From Bacillus badius NBRC 15713 (lineage in GTDB: Bacteria; Bacillota; Bacilli; Bacillales; Domibacillaceae), in NCBI RefSeq assembly GCF_001591605.1, contig NZ_BCVF01000001.1, positions 154,436-218,435 on the forward strand: a DNA stretch of 64,000 bases, written 5' to 3'. Position 1 is the stretch's first letter; the number at the start of each line of letters is the position of its first letter. Of the stretch, positions 54,880-63,940 are shown one piece after another. Position numbers and translations under genes: made by a program. The notes under the pieces are model-generated. The model was not told the DNA's origin, made no database searches, and worked only from the letters and a program-made list of their open reading frames with translations.

Positions 54880-55929
54880 ATGAGAAATAAAGAGAACATT
54901 GCAATGCTTGGCGCAGGCAGCTGGGGAACCGCACTCGCTATTGTCCTTGCTGATAACGGCCATGAGGTTTGTCTGTGGACAAAAAATGAAAACCGTGTAG
55001 AAGAAATCAATGAAAAGCATACGAATCTGCAGTACTTGCCGGAGATTCAGCTGCCTGAAACTATACGGGCTTCGAGCTCAATAGAAACGGCATTAAGAGG
55101 GACAGATCTAGTGGTGCTCGCTGTTCCAACGAAAGCGATCCGTGAAGTGCTTCAGTTAATCAAAAGCGTCCGGAAAGAGCCGTTTACAGCTGTTCATGTA
55201 AGCAAAGGAATCGAACCGGACACACTGATGCGGATATCAGAAATGATCAGAGAAGAACTGCCGGAGGAGCTCTGCAAGGACATCGTCGTACTTTCAGGTC
55301 CGAGCCATGCCGAAGAAGTGAGCTTGCGCCATCCGACGACAGTAACCGTATCTTCAGATAATATTGATGCTGCGGAAAAGGTTCAGGACATTTTTATGAA
55401 TCAGCATTTTCGGGTGTATACCAACCCGGATGTGATCGGCGTTGAAATTGGAGGGGCATTGAAGAATATTATTGCCCTCGCAGCCGGTATTTCTGATGGT
55501 CTTGGATATGGGGATAATGCAAAGGCCGCTTTAATTACGAGGGGACTGGCAGAAATTGCTCGGCTTGGCACTAAAATGGGGGCTGATCCGCTTACTTTCT
55601 CCGGCTTGACGGGGATCGGTGATTTAATTGTGACATGTACAAGCGTCCACTCACGGAATTGGCGTGCTGGGAATATGCTTGGAAAAGGGCAGAAGCTTCA
55701 AGACGTTCTTGACAATATGGGAATGGTGGTAGAAGGTGTGCGAACCACAAGAGCTGCCCGGCAGCTTTCACTGAAATATGGAGTGGAGATGCCTCTCACC
55801 GAAGCCCTGTATCAAGTTTTATTTGAAGGGAAAGATCCTAAAACAGCGGTGGACGAGTTAATGGCCCGGATGAAAACCAATGAAATGGAAAGTTTGGTTG
55901 ACATCATTGACCGCAATCAAGAGAACTAG
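54880..55929 (+). CDS. gpsA: Glycerol-3-phosphate dehydrogenase (NAD(P)+)
   Basis: GpsA reduces dihydroxyacetone phosphate to glycerol-3-phosphate for phospholipid synthesis. The 349-residue protein has the dinucleotide motif [10 protein letters not shown], then [17 protein letters not shown], the catalytic Lys in [15 protein letters not shown] and the [10 protein letters not shown] segment. It follows der in one operon, as in B. subtilis, and a terminator follows. Confidence 0.95.
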   Translation: MRNKENIAMLGAGSWGTALAIVLADNGHEVCLWTKNENRVEEINEKHTNLQYLPEIQLPETIRASSSIETALRGTDLVVLAVPTKAIREVLQLIKSVRKEPFTAVHVSKGIEPDTLMRISEMIREELPEELCKDIVVLSGPSHAEEVSLRHPTTVTVSSDNIDAAEKVQDIFMNQHFRVYTNPDVIGVEIGGALKNIIALAAGISDGLGYGDNAKAALITRGLAEIARLGTKMGADPLTFSGLTGIGDLIVTCTSVHSRNWRAGNMLGKGQKLQDVLDNMGMVVEGVRTTRAARQLSLKYGVEMPLTEALYQVLFEGKDPKTAVDELMARMKTNEMESLVDIIDRNQEN

Positions 55930-56016
55930 CTAACGGGCGTTTGTATAATCACCGTTTAGACTGCAGTCATATAATGAAATGAATAAGCCAGCACTTAATA
56001 AATTGGCGGCCGTTAC

Positions 56017-56051
56017 AGCTAAAGCAGCTTTTGCTGCTTTGGCTCTTTTTA
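56017..56051 (+). terminator. Terminator of der-gpsA
   Basis: AAAGCAGC pairs with GCTGCTTT around TTTT, extended by AGC/GCT, followed by CTTTTT. Confidence 0.88.
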
Positions 56052-56157
56052 TGCGGCTGGATGGTCTGTGTTATGTTATAATCATGACGAAAAGAAGAGA
56101 GGCTTCGGCGGGAGCTTCCAAGGTAGAATGATCGATCAAGGAAAGGGGCAATAGAAG

Positions 56158-56355
56158 ATGTCAGCATCCATGATGAATATGTGGATCTCTTTTATAGGAA
56201 TGGGTTTAATGATCCTATCGGTTTTTGCCATCTATGTAAGCCGTTATAAATTAAAAAATGGTTTTTTGAAAGCCATCTCTGCTCTTATAGCTTATGCTTG
56301 TATGATTATTGGCGGATTGATTATGGTGTATATTGTATTCAGCGGTCCAGCTTGA
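56158..56355 (+). CDS. yphE: DUF2768 small membrane protein, YphE-like
   Basis: This 65-residue protein has two membrane helices (about residues 5-27 and 38-60) and a short basic loop with VSRYKLKNG. It matches the DUF2768 family and the yphE position between gpsA and yphF. The function is unknown; sporulation expression of this region is known in B. subtilis. AAAGGGGC precedes the ATG. An in-frame ATG at 56170 is an alternative start. Confidence 0.8.
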   Translation: MSASMMNMWISFIGMGLMILSVFAIYVSRYKLKNGFLKAISALIAYACMIIGGLIMVYIVFSGPA

Positions 56356-56378
56356 AGATTGAAGGAGAGAGTCAGCGA

Positions 56379-57086
56379 ATGAAGAAACTAGCAATTGTGC
56401 TTATCGTCACCCTTGTATCTGCTTTTATGAGCGGCTGTATGTTCCCGGATGACCAGCGCGCAGAAAATAAAGTGCCTTATGAGGATCAAATTCGGACGGT
56501 TCAATCGGCAGTTGATCAATTCAAAGAGGCAAATGGCGGAATCTTGCCGATTAAAACAAAAGAGGCGGATACTCCGCTTTATGAAAAGTATCCAATAGAT
56601 TTTAAGAAAATTGCACCGCAGTATATGGCTGAACCTCCGGGGAATGCCTTTGAGTCAGGAGGCGTTTTCCAATATACGCTCGTGGATGTTGAGAAAAATC
56701 CAACGGTTAAACTAATTGATTTGCGCATGGCTGAGCAAATCAGAGACGTTCAATTGCGCATTCGGTCGCAAGGGTATCCCCCTTTTAAAGATAAAATCGC
56801 CAATAATGTATTTTCATTAGACTTCAAAAAGATTGGCTTTAAAGAAGAGCCTTATGTTGTCAGCCCGTATACCCAGCAAAATTTGCCGCTTGTCATCTCA
56901 GGTGATGGCCGGATTTATGTAGATTACAGCAGCGATTTATATGCAGCGCTAAAAAAATCCAAAGCAGAGGCAAAGCAAGGGGAAGATATCCGGACATTGC
57001 TCTTGGAGGATTCGCCGTTTGCCCCTGGATTTTCCCTTCCTTATACGGTAAATGACAAAAATGAGCCGATTTTTATGGTTAAGTAA
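56379..57086 (+). CDS. yphF: Lipoprotein YphF
   Basis: This 235-residue protein has a lipoprotein signal peptide with the lipobox MSGC (Cys at about residue 20), so it should be anchored outside the membrane. The mature part contains EDQIRTVQSAVDQFKEANGG-like helical sequence (start EDQIRTVQSA) and a C-terminal GRIYVDYSSDLY. It matches YphF in size and place; function unknown. AAGGAGAG is nine bases before the ATG. It is probably co-transcribed with yphE. Confidence 0.85.
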   Translation: MKKLAIVLIVTLVSAFMSGCMFPDDQRAENKVPYEDQIRTVQSAVDQFKEANGGILPIKTKEADTPLYEKYPIDFKKIAPQYMAEPPGNAFESGGVFQYTLVDVEKNPTVKLIDLRMAEQIRDVQLRIRSQGYPPFKDKIANNVFSLDFKKIGFKEEPYVVSPYTQQNLPLVISGDGRIYVDYSSDLYAALKKSKAEAKQGEDIRTLLLEDSPFAPGFSLPYTVNDKNEPIFMVK

Positions 57087-57088
57087 AG

Positions 57089-57122
57089 AGAAGCCGTCCA
57101 TTTATTGGATGGCTTCTTTTAT
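57089..57122 (+). terminator. Terminator of yphEF
   Basis: AGAAGCC..TCCA pairs with TGGA..GGCTTCT (one mismatch), followed by TTTATTTT. Confidence 0.88.
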
Positions 57123-57142
57123 TTTGTAGGAATATTTTTCAG

Positions 57143-57172
57143 TCATATAAAAGCAGGACAACATCATACAAT
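57143..57172 (+). promoter_or_regulatory. Sigma-E promoter of spoIVA
   Basis: TCATATA (57143-57149) and CATACAAT (57165-57172) match the sigma-E -35 and -10 patterns with 15-base spacing, 60 bases before spoIVA. Confidence 0.85.
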
Positions 57173-57232
57173 TTACTGTAGGAACGATACCGCTAATAAA
57201 AAAAGCAAACAATAAAGTCGGGAGGGAATTTC

Positions 57233-58711
57233 TTGGAAAAAGCAGATATTTTTAAAGATATAGCTGAACGGACGGGTGGAGATATCTATTTAGGAGTTGT
57301 CGGGGCGGTCCGTACGGGGAAATCCACGTTCATAAAAAAATTTATGGAACTGCTAGTTCTTCCTAATATAGACAACGAAGCGGAAAAAGCGAGAGCGCTT
57401 GATGAATTGCCGCAGAGCGCAGCAGGCAAACAAATTATGACAACTGAGCCTAAATTTGTGCCCAATCAGGCCATTTCTATAAATGTGGATGAAGGACTTT
57501 CAGTAAATGTGAGGCTTGTTGATTGCGTTGGTTATGTCATTGAGGGCGCCAAAGGGTATGAAGATGAGAATGGACCGCGAATGATTCATACGCCTTGGTT
57601 TGAAGAACCGATTCCTTTTCATGAAGCGGCGGAAATCGGGACGCGCAAAGTGATTCAGGAACATTCCACCATCGGCGTACTGATCACGACTGACGGAACG
57701 GTTGGGGAAATTCCAAGAGCTAATTATTTAGAAGCGGAAGAGCGGCTTGTAGAGGAATTGAAAGAAGTCGGGAAACCGTTCATTATGATTGTGAACTCGG
57801 CGCGTCCTCATCATGCCGAGACAGAAAGTCTTCGAGAAAGCCTTGCTGAGAAATATGATATTCCAGTAGTTGCCATGTCAGTTGAGAGTATGAGAGAAAC
57901 AGATGTTATGAGTGTCCTGCGTGAAGCTTTATTTGAATTTCCGGTGCATGAGGTGAACGTGAACCTGCCGGGATGGGTCATGGTGCTGAAAGAAAATCAC
58001 TGGCTGCGCGGCCATTATCAAGAGGCTATTAAAGAAACCGTGCAGGATATTAAACGCCTTCGGGATGTTGACCGGGTGATCGGACAGTTTGATCAATATG
58101 AATTTATTGAGAATGCCGGCTTGGCAGGAATGGATATGGGGCAAGGTGTGGCAGAAATCGATTTGTTCGCCCCGGATGAGCTGTATGACCGGGTGTTGAA
58201 GGAGATTGTTGGGGTGGAAATCCGCGGGAAGGACCACTTGCTTGAATTAATGCAGGAATTTGCCAATGCTAAAACGGAATATGACCAAATTGCCGACGCC
58301 TTGCGCATGGTGAAACAGACAGGGTACGGCGTGGCAGCCCCATCGCTGACGGATATGAGCCTGGATGAGCCGGAAATCATCAGGCAAGGCTCACGCTTTG
58401 GAGTAAGATTAAAAGCGGTCGCTCCGTCTATCCATATGATTAAAGTGGATGTAGAATCTGAATTTGCTCCAATTATCGGAACAGAAAAGCAAAGCGAGGA
58501 GCTTGTTCGCTACTTAATGCAGGACTTTGAAGAAGATCCGCTTTCGATCTGGAATTCCGATATCTTCGGACGGAACTTGAGCTCTATTGTAAGAGAGGGG
58601 ATTCAGGGCAAGCTTTCGCTTATGCCGGAAAATGCAAGATATAAGCTGAAAGAAACATTAGAGAGAATTATCAACGAAGGATCAGGTGGCATGATTGCCA
58701 TTATTTTATAA
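57233..58711 (+). CDS. spoIVA: Spore coat morphogenetic ATPase SpoIVA
   Basis: SpoIVA polymerises with ATP hydrolysis on the forespore surface and forms the coat basement layer. The 492-residue protein is the same length as in B. subtilis. The Walker A motif GAVRTGKST lies near residue 24 and DCVG and NSARP follow; the C-terminal end GSGGMIAIIL is the conserved membrane-contact region. The start is TTG 57233 with GGGAGGGA upstream; no suitable ATG is present. Confidence 0.96.
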   Translation: MEKADIFKDIAERTGGDIYLGVVGAVRTGKSTFIKKFMELLVLPNIDNEAEKARALDELPQSAAGKQIMTTEPKFVPNQAISINVDEGLSVNVRLVDCVGYVIEGAKGYEDENGPRMIHTPWFEEPIPFHEAAEIGTRKVIQEHSTIGVLITTDGTVGEIPRANYLEAEERLVEELKEVGKPFIMIVNSARPHHAETESLRESLAEKYDIPVVAMSVESMRETDVMSVLREALFEFPVHEVNVNLPGWVMVLKENHWLRGHYQEAIKETVQDIKRLRDVDRVIGQFDQYEFIENAGLAGMDMGQGVAEIDLFAPDELYDRVLKEIVGVEIRGKDHLLELMQEFANAKTEYDQIADALRMVKQTGYGVAAPSLTDMSLDEPEIIRQGSRFGVRLKAVAPSIHMIKVDVESEFAPIIGTEKQSEELVRYLMQDFEEDPLSIWNSDIFGRNLSSIVREGIQGKLSLMPENARYKLKETLERIINEGSGGMIAIIL

Positions 58712-58723
58712 GTATTTATTTGC

Positions 58724-58757
58724 GGACTTCCTTTAATGGCAGGGGAGTCTTTTTTGT
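58724..58757 (+). terminator. Terminator of spoIVA
   Basis: GACTTCC pairs with GGGGAGTC (one GU pair) followed by TTTTTTG and a further T-run. Confidence 0.75.
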
Positions 58758-58805
58758 TTTTTTGCCCCAAACCTAGAAAGAATGAGAATTATTAAGGGAT
58801 TCTGC

Positions 58806-58832
58806 TTGATATGGCATTTCTTATGTGATAAT
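58806..58832 (+). promoter_or_regulatory. Promoter of hbs
   Basis: TTGATA (58806-58811) and an extended -10, TGTGATAAT (58824-58832), lie about 145 bases before hbs. The hexamer spacing is 15. This gives a long leader. Confidence 0.5.
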
Positions 58833-58870
58833 CTTTTAACAGAATTAATGTGTGAAAACATTGATTTAAA

Positions 58871-58912
58871 AGCTTTTCTCATTTTCTATGTATAAAAAAT
58901 GAGAAAAAAGCT
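58871..58912 (+). other. Hairpin in the hbs leader
   Basis: AGCTTTTCTCATTTTT-type sequence pairs with AAAATGAG..AAAAGCT (two extra A residues in the 3' arm) around CTATGTATA. No T-run follows. It may shape mRNA stability. Confidence 0.55.
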
Positions 58913-58980
58913 CAGGAATGAAAGTAATGGTAGATGATACAGACTTTCGTTGAAACCCCCTTTGGGAGGAGGTGAATGGC

Positions 58981-59253
58981 ATGAACAAAACAGATTTAAT
59001 TAATCAAGTTGCAGAAACAGCAGAATTATCCAAAAAAGATGCTACTAAAGCGGTTGAAGCCGTCTTTGATGCCATCCAAAACTCATTAGCAAGCGGAGAC
59101 AAAGTTCAACTGATTGGTTTCGGAAACTTTGAAGTACGTGAGCGTTCTGCACGCAAAGGGCGTAACCCGCAAACTGGAGCAGAAATCGAAATCGCAGCGA
59201 GCAAAGTACCTGCATTTAAACCAGGGAAAGCTTTGAAAGATGCGGTTAAATAA
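58981..59253 (+). CDS. hbs: DNA-binding protein HU
   Basis: HBsu is the main nucleoid protein, a small dimeric DNA-bending protein. It has 90 residues (92 in B. subtilis). The signature [20 protein letters not shown] covers the DNA-binding arm, and the C-terminal helix ends LKDAVK. ATG 58981 has an exceptionally long ribosome site, GGGAGGAGGTGA, at 58965-58976. A perfect terminator follows. The single-gene unit lies between spoIVA and folE. Confidence 0.96.
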   Translation: MNKTDLINQVAETAELSKKDATKAVEAVFDAIQNSLASGDKVQLIGFGNFEVRERSARKGRNPQTGAEIEIAASKVPAFKPGKALKDAVK

Positions 59254-59273
59254 CTACATAGCCTAACGGCTAC

Positions 59274-59303
59274 AAGAGAGGCCTTTTTGGCCTCTCTTTT
59301 TTA
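59274..59303 (+). terminator. Terminator of hbs
   Basis: AAGAGAGGCC pairs with GGCCTCTCTT around five T residues, followed by TTTTATA. Confidence 0.95.
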
Positions 59304-59405
59304 TATGGCGAGGCTTGCGCCGGCGGATGTTTCTTGACAGATTCAGAAAAGGAAGCGTAAATCTGCCGTCATGCTGAACAGGCGCTTCCGCTTTTCGTTC
59401 AGTTA

Positions 59406-59414
59406 TGCTACTAT
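59406..59414 (+). promoter_or_regulatory. Extended -10 promoter of folE
   Basis: TGCTACTAT at 59406-59414 is an extended -10 element, 47 bases before folE, with no strong -35. A hairpin GGAAGCG/CGCTTCC lies upstream at 59351-59389. Confidence 0.45.
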
Positions 59415-59460
59415 TTAGTGAGTGTTTTAATTTTACGATGGATAGAGAGGATTGTAGAGG

Positions 59461-60027
59461 ATGGCTGAAGTGAATCGTGCTCAAATTGAAGAAGCAGTTC
59501 GTATGATTTTGGAGGCAGTCGGAGAAGATCCAAACCGTGAAGGATTAATTGATACACCTAAGCGGGTAGCTAAGATGTATGAAGAAGTTTTCTCCGGTTT
59601 AAATAAAGATCCAAGAGAGTATTTTGAAACGATTTTTGGAGAAGATTACGAAGAACTCGTGTTGGTGAAAGACATTCCTTTTTACTCTTTGTGTGAACAT
59701 CATCTAGTTCCTTTCTTTGGGCATGCCCATGTGGCATATCTTCCGAAGAATGGCAAAGTAACGGGACTAAGTAAATTGGCAAGAGCAGTGGAGACAGTAG
59801 CCAGACGTCCTCAATTGCAGGAACGGATTACGGCTGAGGTGGCCGATGCCATCATGGAGAAGCTCCAGCCGCATGGTGTAATGGTAGTGGTGGAAGCAGA
59901 ACATATGTGCATGGCTATGCGCGGAGTGAAAAAGCCAGGGGCTAAAACGGTGACAACGGCGGCGCGCGGCAAGTTTGCTAACGATGTTCATTCACGCTCA
60001 GAGCTATTAAATTTAATTAAAGGCTGA
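59461..60027 (+). CDS. folE: GTP cyclohydrolase I
   Basis: FolE (MtrA) converts GTP to dihydroneopterin triphosphate, the first step of folate synthesis. The 188-residue protein (190 in B. subtilis) keeps the zinc ligands Cys and His in LCEHHLVPF and Cys in EHMCMAMRG, and the substrate-binding [14 protein letters not shown] segment. GAGAGGATTGTAGAGG precedes the ATG. It forms the mtr operon with mtrB, 23 bases downstream. Confidence 0.96.
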   Translation: MAEVNRAQIEEAVRMILEAVGEDPNREGLIDTPKRVAKMYEEVFSGLNKDPREYFETIFGEDYEELVLVKDIPFYSLCEHHLVPFFGHAHVAYLPKNGKVTGLSKLARAVETVARRPQLQERITAEVADAIMEKLQPHGVMVVVEAEHMCMAMRGVKKPGAKTVTTAARGKFANDVHSRSELLNLIKG

Positions 60028-60049
60028 CGGAAGAGAGGTTGAGGGTCGA

Positions 60050-60277
60050 ATGAAGAATAATCAGAATGACTTTATTATGATCCGTGCAGTTGAAGACGGA
60101 GTGAATGTGATTGGTTTAACAAGAGGATCCGATACCCGCTTTCACCATTCGGAAAAGCTGGATAAAGGAGAAGTCATGATCGCTCAATTCACGGAGCATA
60201 CTTCGGCCATTAAAATTCGCGGCCGCGCTAAAATTGTTACAAGTTTCGGTGAAATGGAAAGCGGAAATGAAGCGTAA
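60050..60277 (+). CDS. mtrB: Trp RNA-binding attenuation protein TRAP
   Basis: MtrB (TRAP) forms an 11-subunit ring that, with tryptophan, binds GAG/UAG repeats in trp operon RNA and causes termination. The 75-residue protein keeps the RNA-binding KK-R triad regions ([21 protein letters not shown] in part, with Lys37-like, Lys56 and Arg58 context) and the Trp-contact loop TEHTSA. No trp operon or anti-TRAP gene lies in this window. It is the second gene of folE-mtrB. Confidence 0.94.
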   Translation: MKNNQNDFIMIRAVEDGVNVIGLTRGSDTRFHHSEKLDKGEVMIAQFTEHTSAIKIRGRAKIVTSFGEMESGNEA

Positions 60278-60289
60278 GGGGTATACGAG

Positions 60290-61090
60290 ATGAATGAATG
60301 GCTTGAAAAAAAAACAATGATCAAAAAAGAAGTGCAGCAGTGGCTTTCTTATCCGTATTTAAGAAAGTTTATTGAAAAGCCGGAGATAGATGAAGTGCGG
60401 CTGCTCGCTTTAATGCTGCCTTTTACGAAAGAACAGCTGTCGTTGAACGAAACGGTAAAATATATTACAACAGCCACCTTAATTCAAATCGCCCTTGATA
60501 CCCATGAAAAAGTAACGGCTTCATCGAATGAGATTGCAATTGATCAACAGCTGACTGTGCTTGCCGGTGATTATTTTAGCGGACTATATTATCAAATCCT
60601 GGCGGAATTAAAGGATATTCGAATGATTCGTGCGCTTTCCGATGCGGTGAAAAGCATTAATGAAAATAAAATTGTCCTTTATCAGCAGGAGCACCAATCT
60701 ATAGAGTCATTAATGGCCAGCGTCTGTAAAATTGAAACGGAAATTGTCGAACGCTTTTACACAGCTTTCCGTTTTCAATCGGCTTTCCCGCTTGTTTCCC
60801 GCTTGCTTTTTGCCAAACGCCTGTTGCGGGAAAAGCAGAGCTTTCTCGAGAGTGGACACGCCTTGACTGCTCAAGCGATCGCAAGCTTAGTGCACCGGCA
60901 AGAGGGTCCTGCTGTATTGCTGGATAACGGTTCGAGAATTGTGCAAGTGTACGACCGGTATATCGATCAAGCCAAAGAAGAAGCAGAGAAGATGTTAGAC
61001 TACCGGAGTCCGGCTCATTTCGGGGAGCAGTTATATGGCAGGCTGTATAATGAGGTCTTTAGAAACAAAACATATGCGGAAGAAGGTTAA
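60290..61090 (+). CDS. hepS: Heptaprenyl diphosphate synthase component I
   Basis: HepS is the small, non-catalytic subunit that pairs with HepT to set the 35-carbon chain of the menaquinone tail. This 266-residue protein (about 251 in B. subtilis) is largely helical; DYFSGLYYQILAEL replaces the catalytic Asp-rich motif, as in the family. The start at 60290 gives a slightly longer N-terminus; ATG 60317 is an alternative. It follows mtrB by 12 bases and precedes menG by three. Confidence 0.9.
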   Translation: MNEWLEKKTMIKKEVQQWLSYPYLRKFIEKPEIDEVRLLALMLPFTKEQLSLNETVKYITTATLIQIALDTHEKVTASSNEIAIDQQLTVLAGDYFSGLYYQILAELKDIRMIRALSDAVKSINENKIVLYQQEHQSIESLMASVCKIETEIVERFYTAFRFQSAFPLVSRLLFAKRLLREKQSFLESGHALTAQAIASLVHRQEGPAVLLDNGSRIVQVYDRYIDQAKEEAEKMLDYRSPAHFGEQLYGRLYNEVFRNKTYAEEG

Positions 61091-61093
61091 AGA

Positions 61094-61801
61094 ATGCAAC
61101 AAACGAAAGAAGAAAAAGTCCATGGCGTGTTCGAAAAAATTTCCTCTAATTACGATCATATGAATTCTTTAATCAGCTTTCAACAGCATAAGCGATGGAG
61201 AACGAACACGATGAAAAAAATGAATGTCCCTAAGAAGGCTTCCGCCTTGGATGTATGCTGCGGAACAGGGGACTGGACGATCGCTCTGGCCGAGGCTGTC
61301 GGGCCGGAAGGACGAGTAGTCGGACTCGATTTCAGTCAAAATATGCTGAATGTTGGCAAACAGAAAATAGAGGAAGCTGATTTAGAACAGGTGAAGATGC
61401 TCCAGGGAAATGCCATGGAACTTCCATTCGATGATCATACGTTTGACTATGTGACCATTGGTTTCGGGCTTCGCAACGTTCCGGATTACATGCAGGTACT
61501 TCAGGAAATGCATCGTGTGTTGAAACCGGGAGGGATGGCTGTGTGCTTGGAAACTTCCCAGCCGACCATGCTCGGCTTCCGGCAACTATATTTCTTATAT
61601 TTTCGTTTTATCATGCCGCTGTTTGGAAAATTGTTTGCGAAAAGTTATAAAGAATATTCCTGGCTTCAGGAATCTGCCCGCGATTTCCCCGGAATGAAAG
61701 AATTAAAGCAAATGTTTGAACAGGCAGGGTTTGTCGATGTCAGCTATATATCGCATACCGGCGGTGTAGCAGCAACCCATATTGGTTTTAAACAAAAGTA
61801 A
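61094..61801 (+). CDS. menG: Demethylmenaquinone methyltransferase
   Basis: MenG (UbiE/GerC2 type) methylates demethylmenaquinone with S-adenosylmethionine, the last step of menaquinone synthesis. The 235-residue protein shows the SAM motif [10 protein letters not shown], then [16 protein letters not shown], and both family signatures ([10 protein letters not shown] near the start and [20 protein letters not shown] in part). It is between hepS and hepT, so tail synthesis and ring methylation are expressed together. Confidence 0.95.
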   Translation: MQQTKEEKVHGVFEKISSNYDHMNSLISFQQHKRWRTNTMKKMNVPKKASALDVCCGTGDWTIALAEAVGPEGRVVGLDFSQNMLNVGKQKIEEADLEQVKMLQGNAMELPFDDHTFDYVTIGFGLRNVPDYMQVLQEMHRVLKPGGMAVCLETSQPTMLGFRQLYFLYFRFIMPLFGKLFAKSYKEYSWLQESARDFPGMKELKQMFEQAGFVDVSYISHTGGVAATHIGFKQK

Positions 61802-61819
61802 ATAAGCTGGGTGGAAAAC

Positions 61820-62782
61820 ATGAAGTTAACTATGCTGTATTCGTTTCTAAAAGCGGATATTGACTTAATCGAAAAAGAATTAGAACGGGCGATCTCCTCT
61901 GCTTCTCCTTCATTGCGGGATGCATCGCTTCATTTGCTGCAGGCAGGCGGGAAACGGATTCGGCCGATTTTTGTCCTGCTTGCTGCTAAATTTGGCGAAT
62001 ACAACATTGAGCGGGTAAAGAATATAGCGGTGGCCCTCGAGTTAATTCACATGGCTTCACTTGTTCATGATGATGTAATTGACAATGCGGAACTCCGGCG
62101 CGGCCAGCCGACGGTTAAAGCAGAATGGGATAACCGGGTGGCGATGTACACGGGCGACTATATTTTTGCCAGGGCACTTGAGTATATGACAGACATTGAG
62201 AGTGTCGAGGCTCACCAGATTTTGTCGAATACGATGGTGGAGCTATGCATTGGTGAAATTAATCAAATTAAAGACAAATATTGCTTCGATCAAAATTTGC
62301 GGGACTACTTGCGGAGAATTAAACGCAAGACAGCGATCCTGATTGCCGCGAGCTGTCAAATAGGTGCCATCTCTGCCAATGTCCCGAAAGCCGTTCACGA
62401 AAAGCTGTTTCAATTCGGCTACAATGTCGGCATGGCTTTTCAAATCACGGACGATATACTTGATCTGACAGCTACAGAAGAAGAGCTAGGCAAACCAGCG
62501 GGGAGCGATCTTTGGCAAGGGAATGTGACGCTGCCTGTTCTGTATGCGTTGGAGAATGAAGAGATGCGTGAAAAGATCATCCGAGTGAATAAAGATACGG
62601 TCAAAGCGGATATAGATGAAATTATCGGCTGGATCAAGCAAAGTGATGCGATCGACCGTTCACATGCGCTCAGTCAGCGTTATTTAAGCCGGGCATTGGA
62701 TATACTGGATGATCTGCCGGCTAATCGCACGAAAAAATCACTTCGGGATATTGCCAGATTCATCGGCAAACGAAAATATTAG
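61820..62782 (+). CDS. hepT: Heptaprenyl diphosphate synthase component II
   Basis: HepT is the catalytic trans-prenyltransferase subunit that extends farnesyl diphosphate to heptaprenyl diphosphate. It has 320 residues, as in B. subtilis. Both Asp-rich motifs are intact, HDDVIDNAELRRG (first) and ITDDILDLTAT (second), with GGKRIRP for the diphosphate. ATG 61820 has GGGTGG six bases upstream; GTG 61811 overlaps that site. It ends the hepS-menG-hepT run. Confidence 0.95.
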   Translation: MKLTMLYSFLKADIDLIEKELERAISSASPSLRDASLHLLQAGGKRIRPIFVLLAAKFGEYNIERVKNIAVALELIHMASLVHDDVIDNAELRRGQPTVKAEWDNRVAMYTGDYIFARALEYMTDIESVEAHQILSNTMVELCIGEINQIKDKYCFDQNLRDYLRRIKRKTAILIAASCQIGAISANVPKAVHEKLFQFGYNVGMAFQITDDILDLTATEEELGKPAGSDLWQGNVTLPVLYALENEEMREKIIRVNKDTVKADIDEIIGWIKQSDAIDRSHALSQRYLSRALDILDDLPANRTKKSLRDIARFIGKRKY

Positions 62783-62799
62783 TTTTTTTAGTGGAAACG

Positions 62800-62828
62800 T
62801 TGTCAACTTGTCCAATCAATGGTACTAT
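62800..62828 (+). promoter_or_regulatory. Sigma-A promoter of ndk
   Basis: TTGTCA (62800-62805) and TACTAT (62823-62828) are 17 bases apart, 52 bases before ndk. Confidence 0.75.
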
Positions 62829-62879
62829 TTTTAAGGATTGTTATTAAAAAATTTAATACATATCATAGGAGTGACTACA

Positions 62880-63326
62880 ATGGAAAAAACATATTTAATG
62901 GTTAAACCTGACGGTGTGCAAAGAGGCCTAGTCGGCGAAATCGTTGCCCGTTTTGAAAAGAAAGGTTTTCAATTAGTTGGCGCTAAACTGATGAGCGTTT
63001 CCAAAGAAACAGCTGAACAGCATTACGCAGAGCACAAGGAGCGCCCTTTCTTCGGGGAGTTAGTAGACTTCATCACTTCCAGCCCTGTATTTGCTATGGT
63101 ATGGGAAGGCGAAAATGTGATTGCTACAGCCCGCCAAATGATGGGAGCAACAAACCCTAAAGATGCAGCGCCTGGCACAATCCGCGGCGACTTCGGCGTA
63201 ACTGTCGGCAAAAACATCATTCATGGCTCTGACTCTCCTGAGAGTGCAGAAAGAGAAATCGCGATTTTCTTCAAAGAAGAAGAGTTAACAACTTACAACA
63301 AACAAATCAACGAGTGGGTTTACTAA
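62880..63326 (+). CDS. ndk: Nucleoside diphosphate kinase
   Basis: Ndk transfers phosphate between nucleoside triphosphates and diphosphates. The 148-residue protein is the same length as in B. subtilis. It starts [16 protein letters not shown] and contains the active His in [12 protein letters not shown], plus [15 protein letters not shown] 62880 has AGGAGTGA upstream; a longer frame from 62838 lacks conserved sequence. Own promoter and terminator. Confidence 0.96.
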   Translation: MEKTYLMVKPDGVQRGLVGEIVARFEKKGFQLVGAKLMSVSKETAEQHYAEHKERPFFGELVDFITSSPVFAMVWEGENVIATARQMMGATNPKDAAPGTIRGDFGVTVGKNIIHGSDSPESAEREIAIFFKEEELTTYNKQINEWVY

Positions 63327-63385
63327 GAAAAACAAAAGTGTCTGTTTGGCCTTTAGGGGCTGGGCTTTACACCTAGATAATGAAG

Positions 63386-63418
63386 AAAAGCTGCTGTCGG
63401 AGGACAGCAGCTTTTAGT
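63386..63418 (+). terminator. Terminator of ndk
   Basis: AAAAGCTGCTGTC and GACAGCAGCTTTT form a perfect 13-bp stem with a four-base loop. Confidence 0.92.
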
Positions 63419-63496
63419 TTGCCGGCAAAAGGGGTTCGGAAGGAATGTCCGTTTAATTAACCTCACTGGATTAACGCTTAGGCGGCCTGCTTCCGG

Positions 63497-63649
63497 CTAC
63501 AACTCTTCTACTAAGTCATCAATAAAAGCGATATCCATCATTGCTGCCACTTGACGAACCAGATGATTTTTTGGCACAAGCTGGTCTAGAGCGATCCGAT
63601 CTATTTGGTCCTTTGGATGGAATCGTGTTTCGAAAGCCTCTTCCTCACC
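63497..63649 (-). pseudogene. IS1182-type transposase N-terminal remnant
   Basis: An open stretch of 50 codons on the minus strand reads KDQIDRIALDQLVPKNHLV, then RQVAAMMDIAFIDDLVEEL and a stop at 63499. The QLVPxxHLVR and following D-x-x-FIxDLVE pattern is the N-terminus of IS1182-family transposases (DUF772 part). The frame is closed upstream by TGA at 63652-63650, and the rest of the gene, about 400 residues, is absent. It is dead insertion sequence debris next to dispersed repeats. Confidence 0.7.
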
Positions 63650-63687
63650 TCAAGCATTTTGTACAGCTGCCCGACCTTTGCAACCTC

Positions 63688-63820
63688 TGTTGATTGAAAT
63701 GGAAGGTGCGCAGACTCCTTCGGGATCAGCGGGATAGGTGAGACCCCGCAGGCGCTTTGGCGGCGAGAAGGCTCATTGCCCGCCCCGCGGAAAGCGAAGC
63801 GCCTGGGATGGAAATCAACA
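63688..63820 (+). repeat. Short dispersed Bacillaceae repeat, copy A (133 bp)
   Basis: The element runs from TGTTGATT to its exact complement AATCAACA, giving 8-bp terminal inverted repeats. Inside are CAGACTCCTTCGGGATCAG, GGTGAGACCCCGCAGGCGC and CGCCCCGCGGAAAGCGAAGC. It recurs at 63941 in the same orientation and, degenerate and inverted, at 46516. Such elements are widespread between genes in Bacillaceae and have no known gene product. Confidence 0.85.
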
Positions 63821-63940
63821 GTCCTCATCTGCAAGCAAAATAAAAAGTACGGCTGGCTTTTCATTCAGCCGCTTGATTGGTCATGAGGATCTCATTTTCA
63901 AACAGACAGGGCTATACGGCTAAATTCTTTTAGTGCACTT

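Noticed and set aside
63601..63864. 87-codon minus-strand open frame at the right end
   Set aside because: Most of it is the translation of dispersed repeat A, and the rest is an out-of-frame reading of the transposase remnant. Such repeat-derived frames are common false genes.
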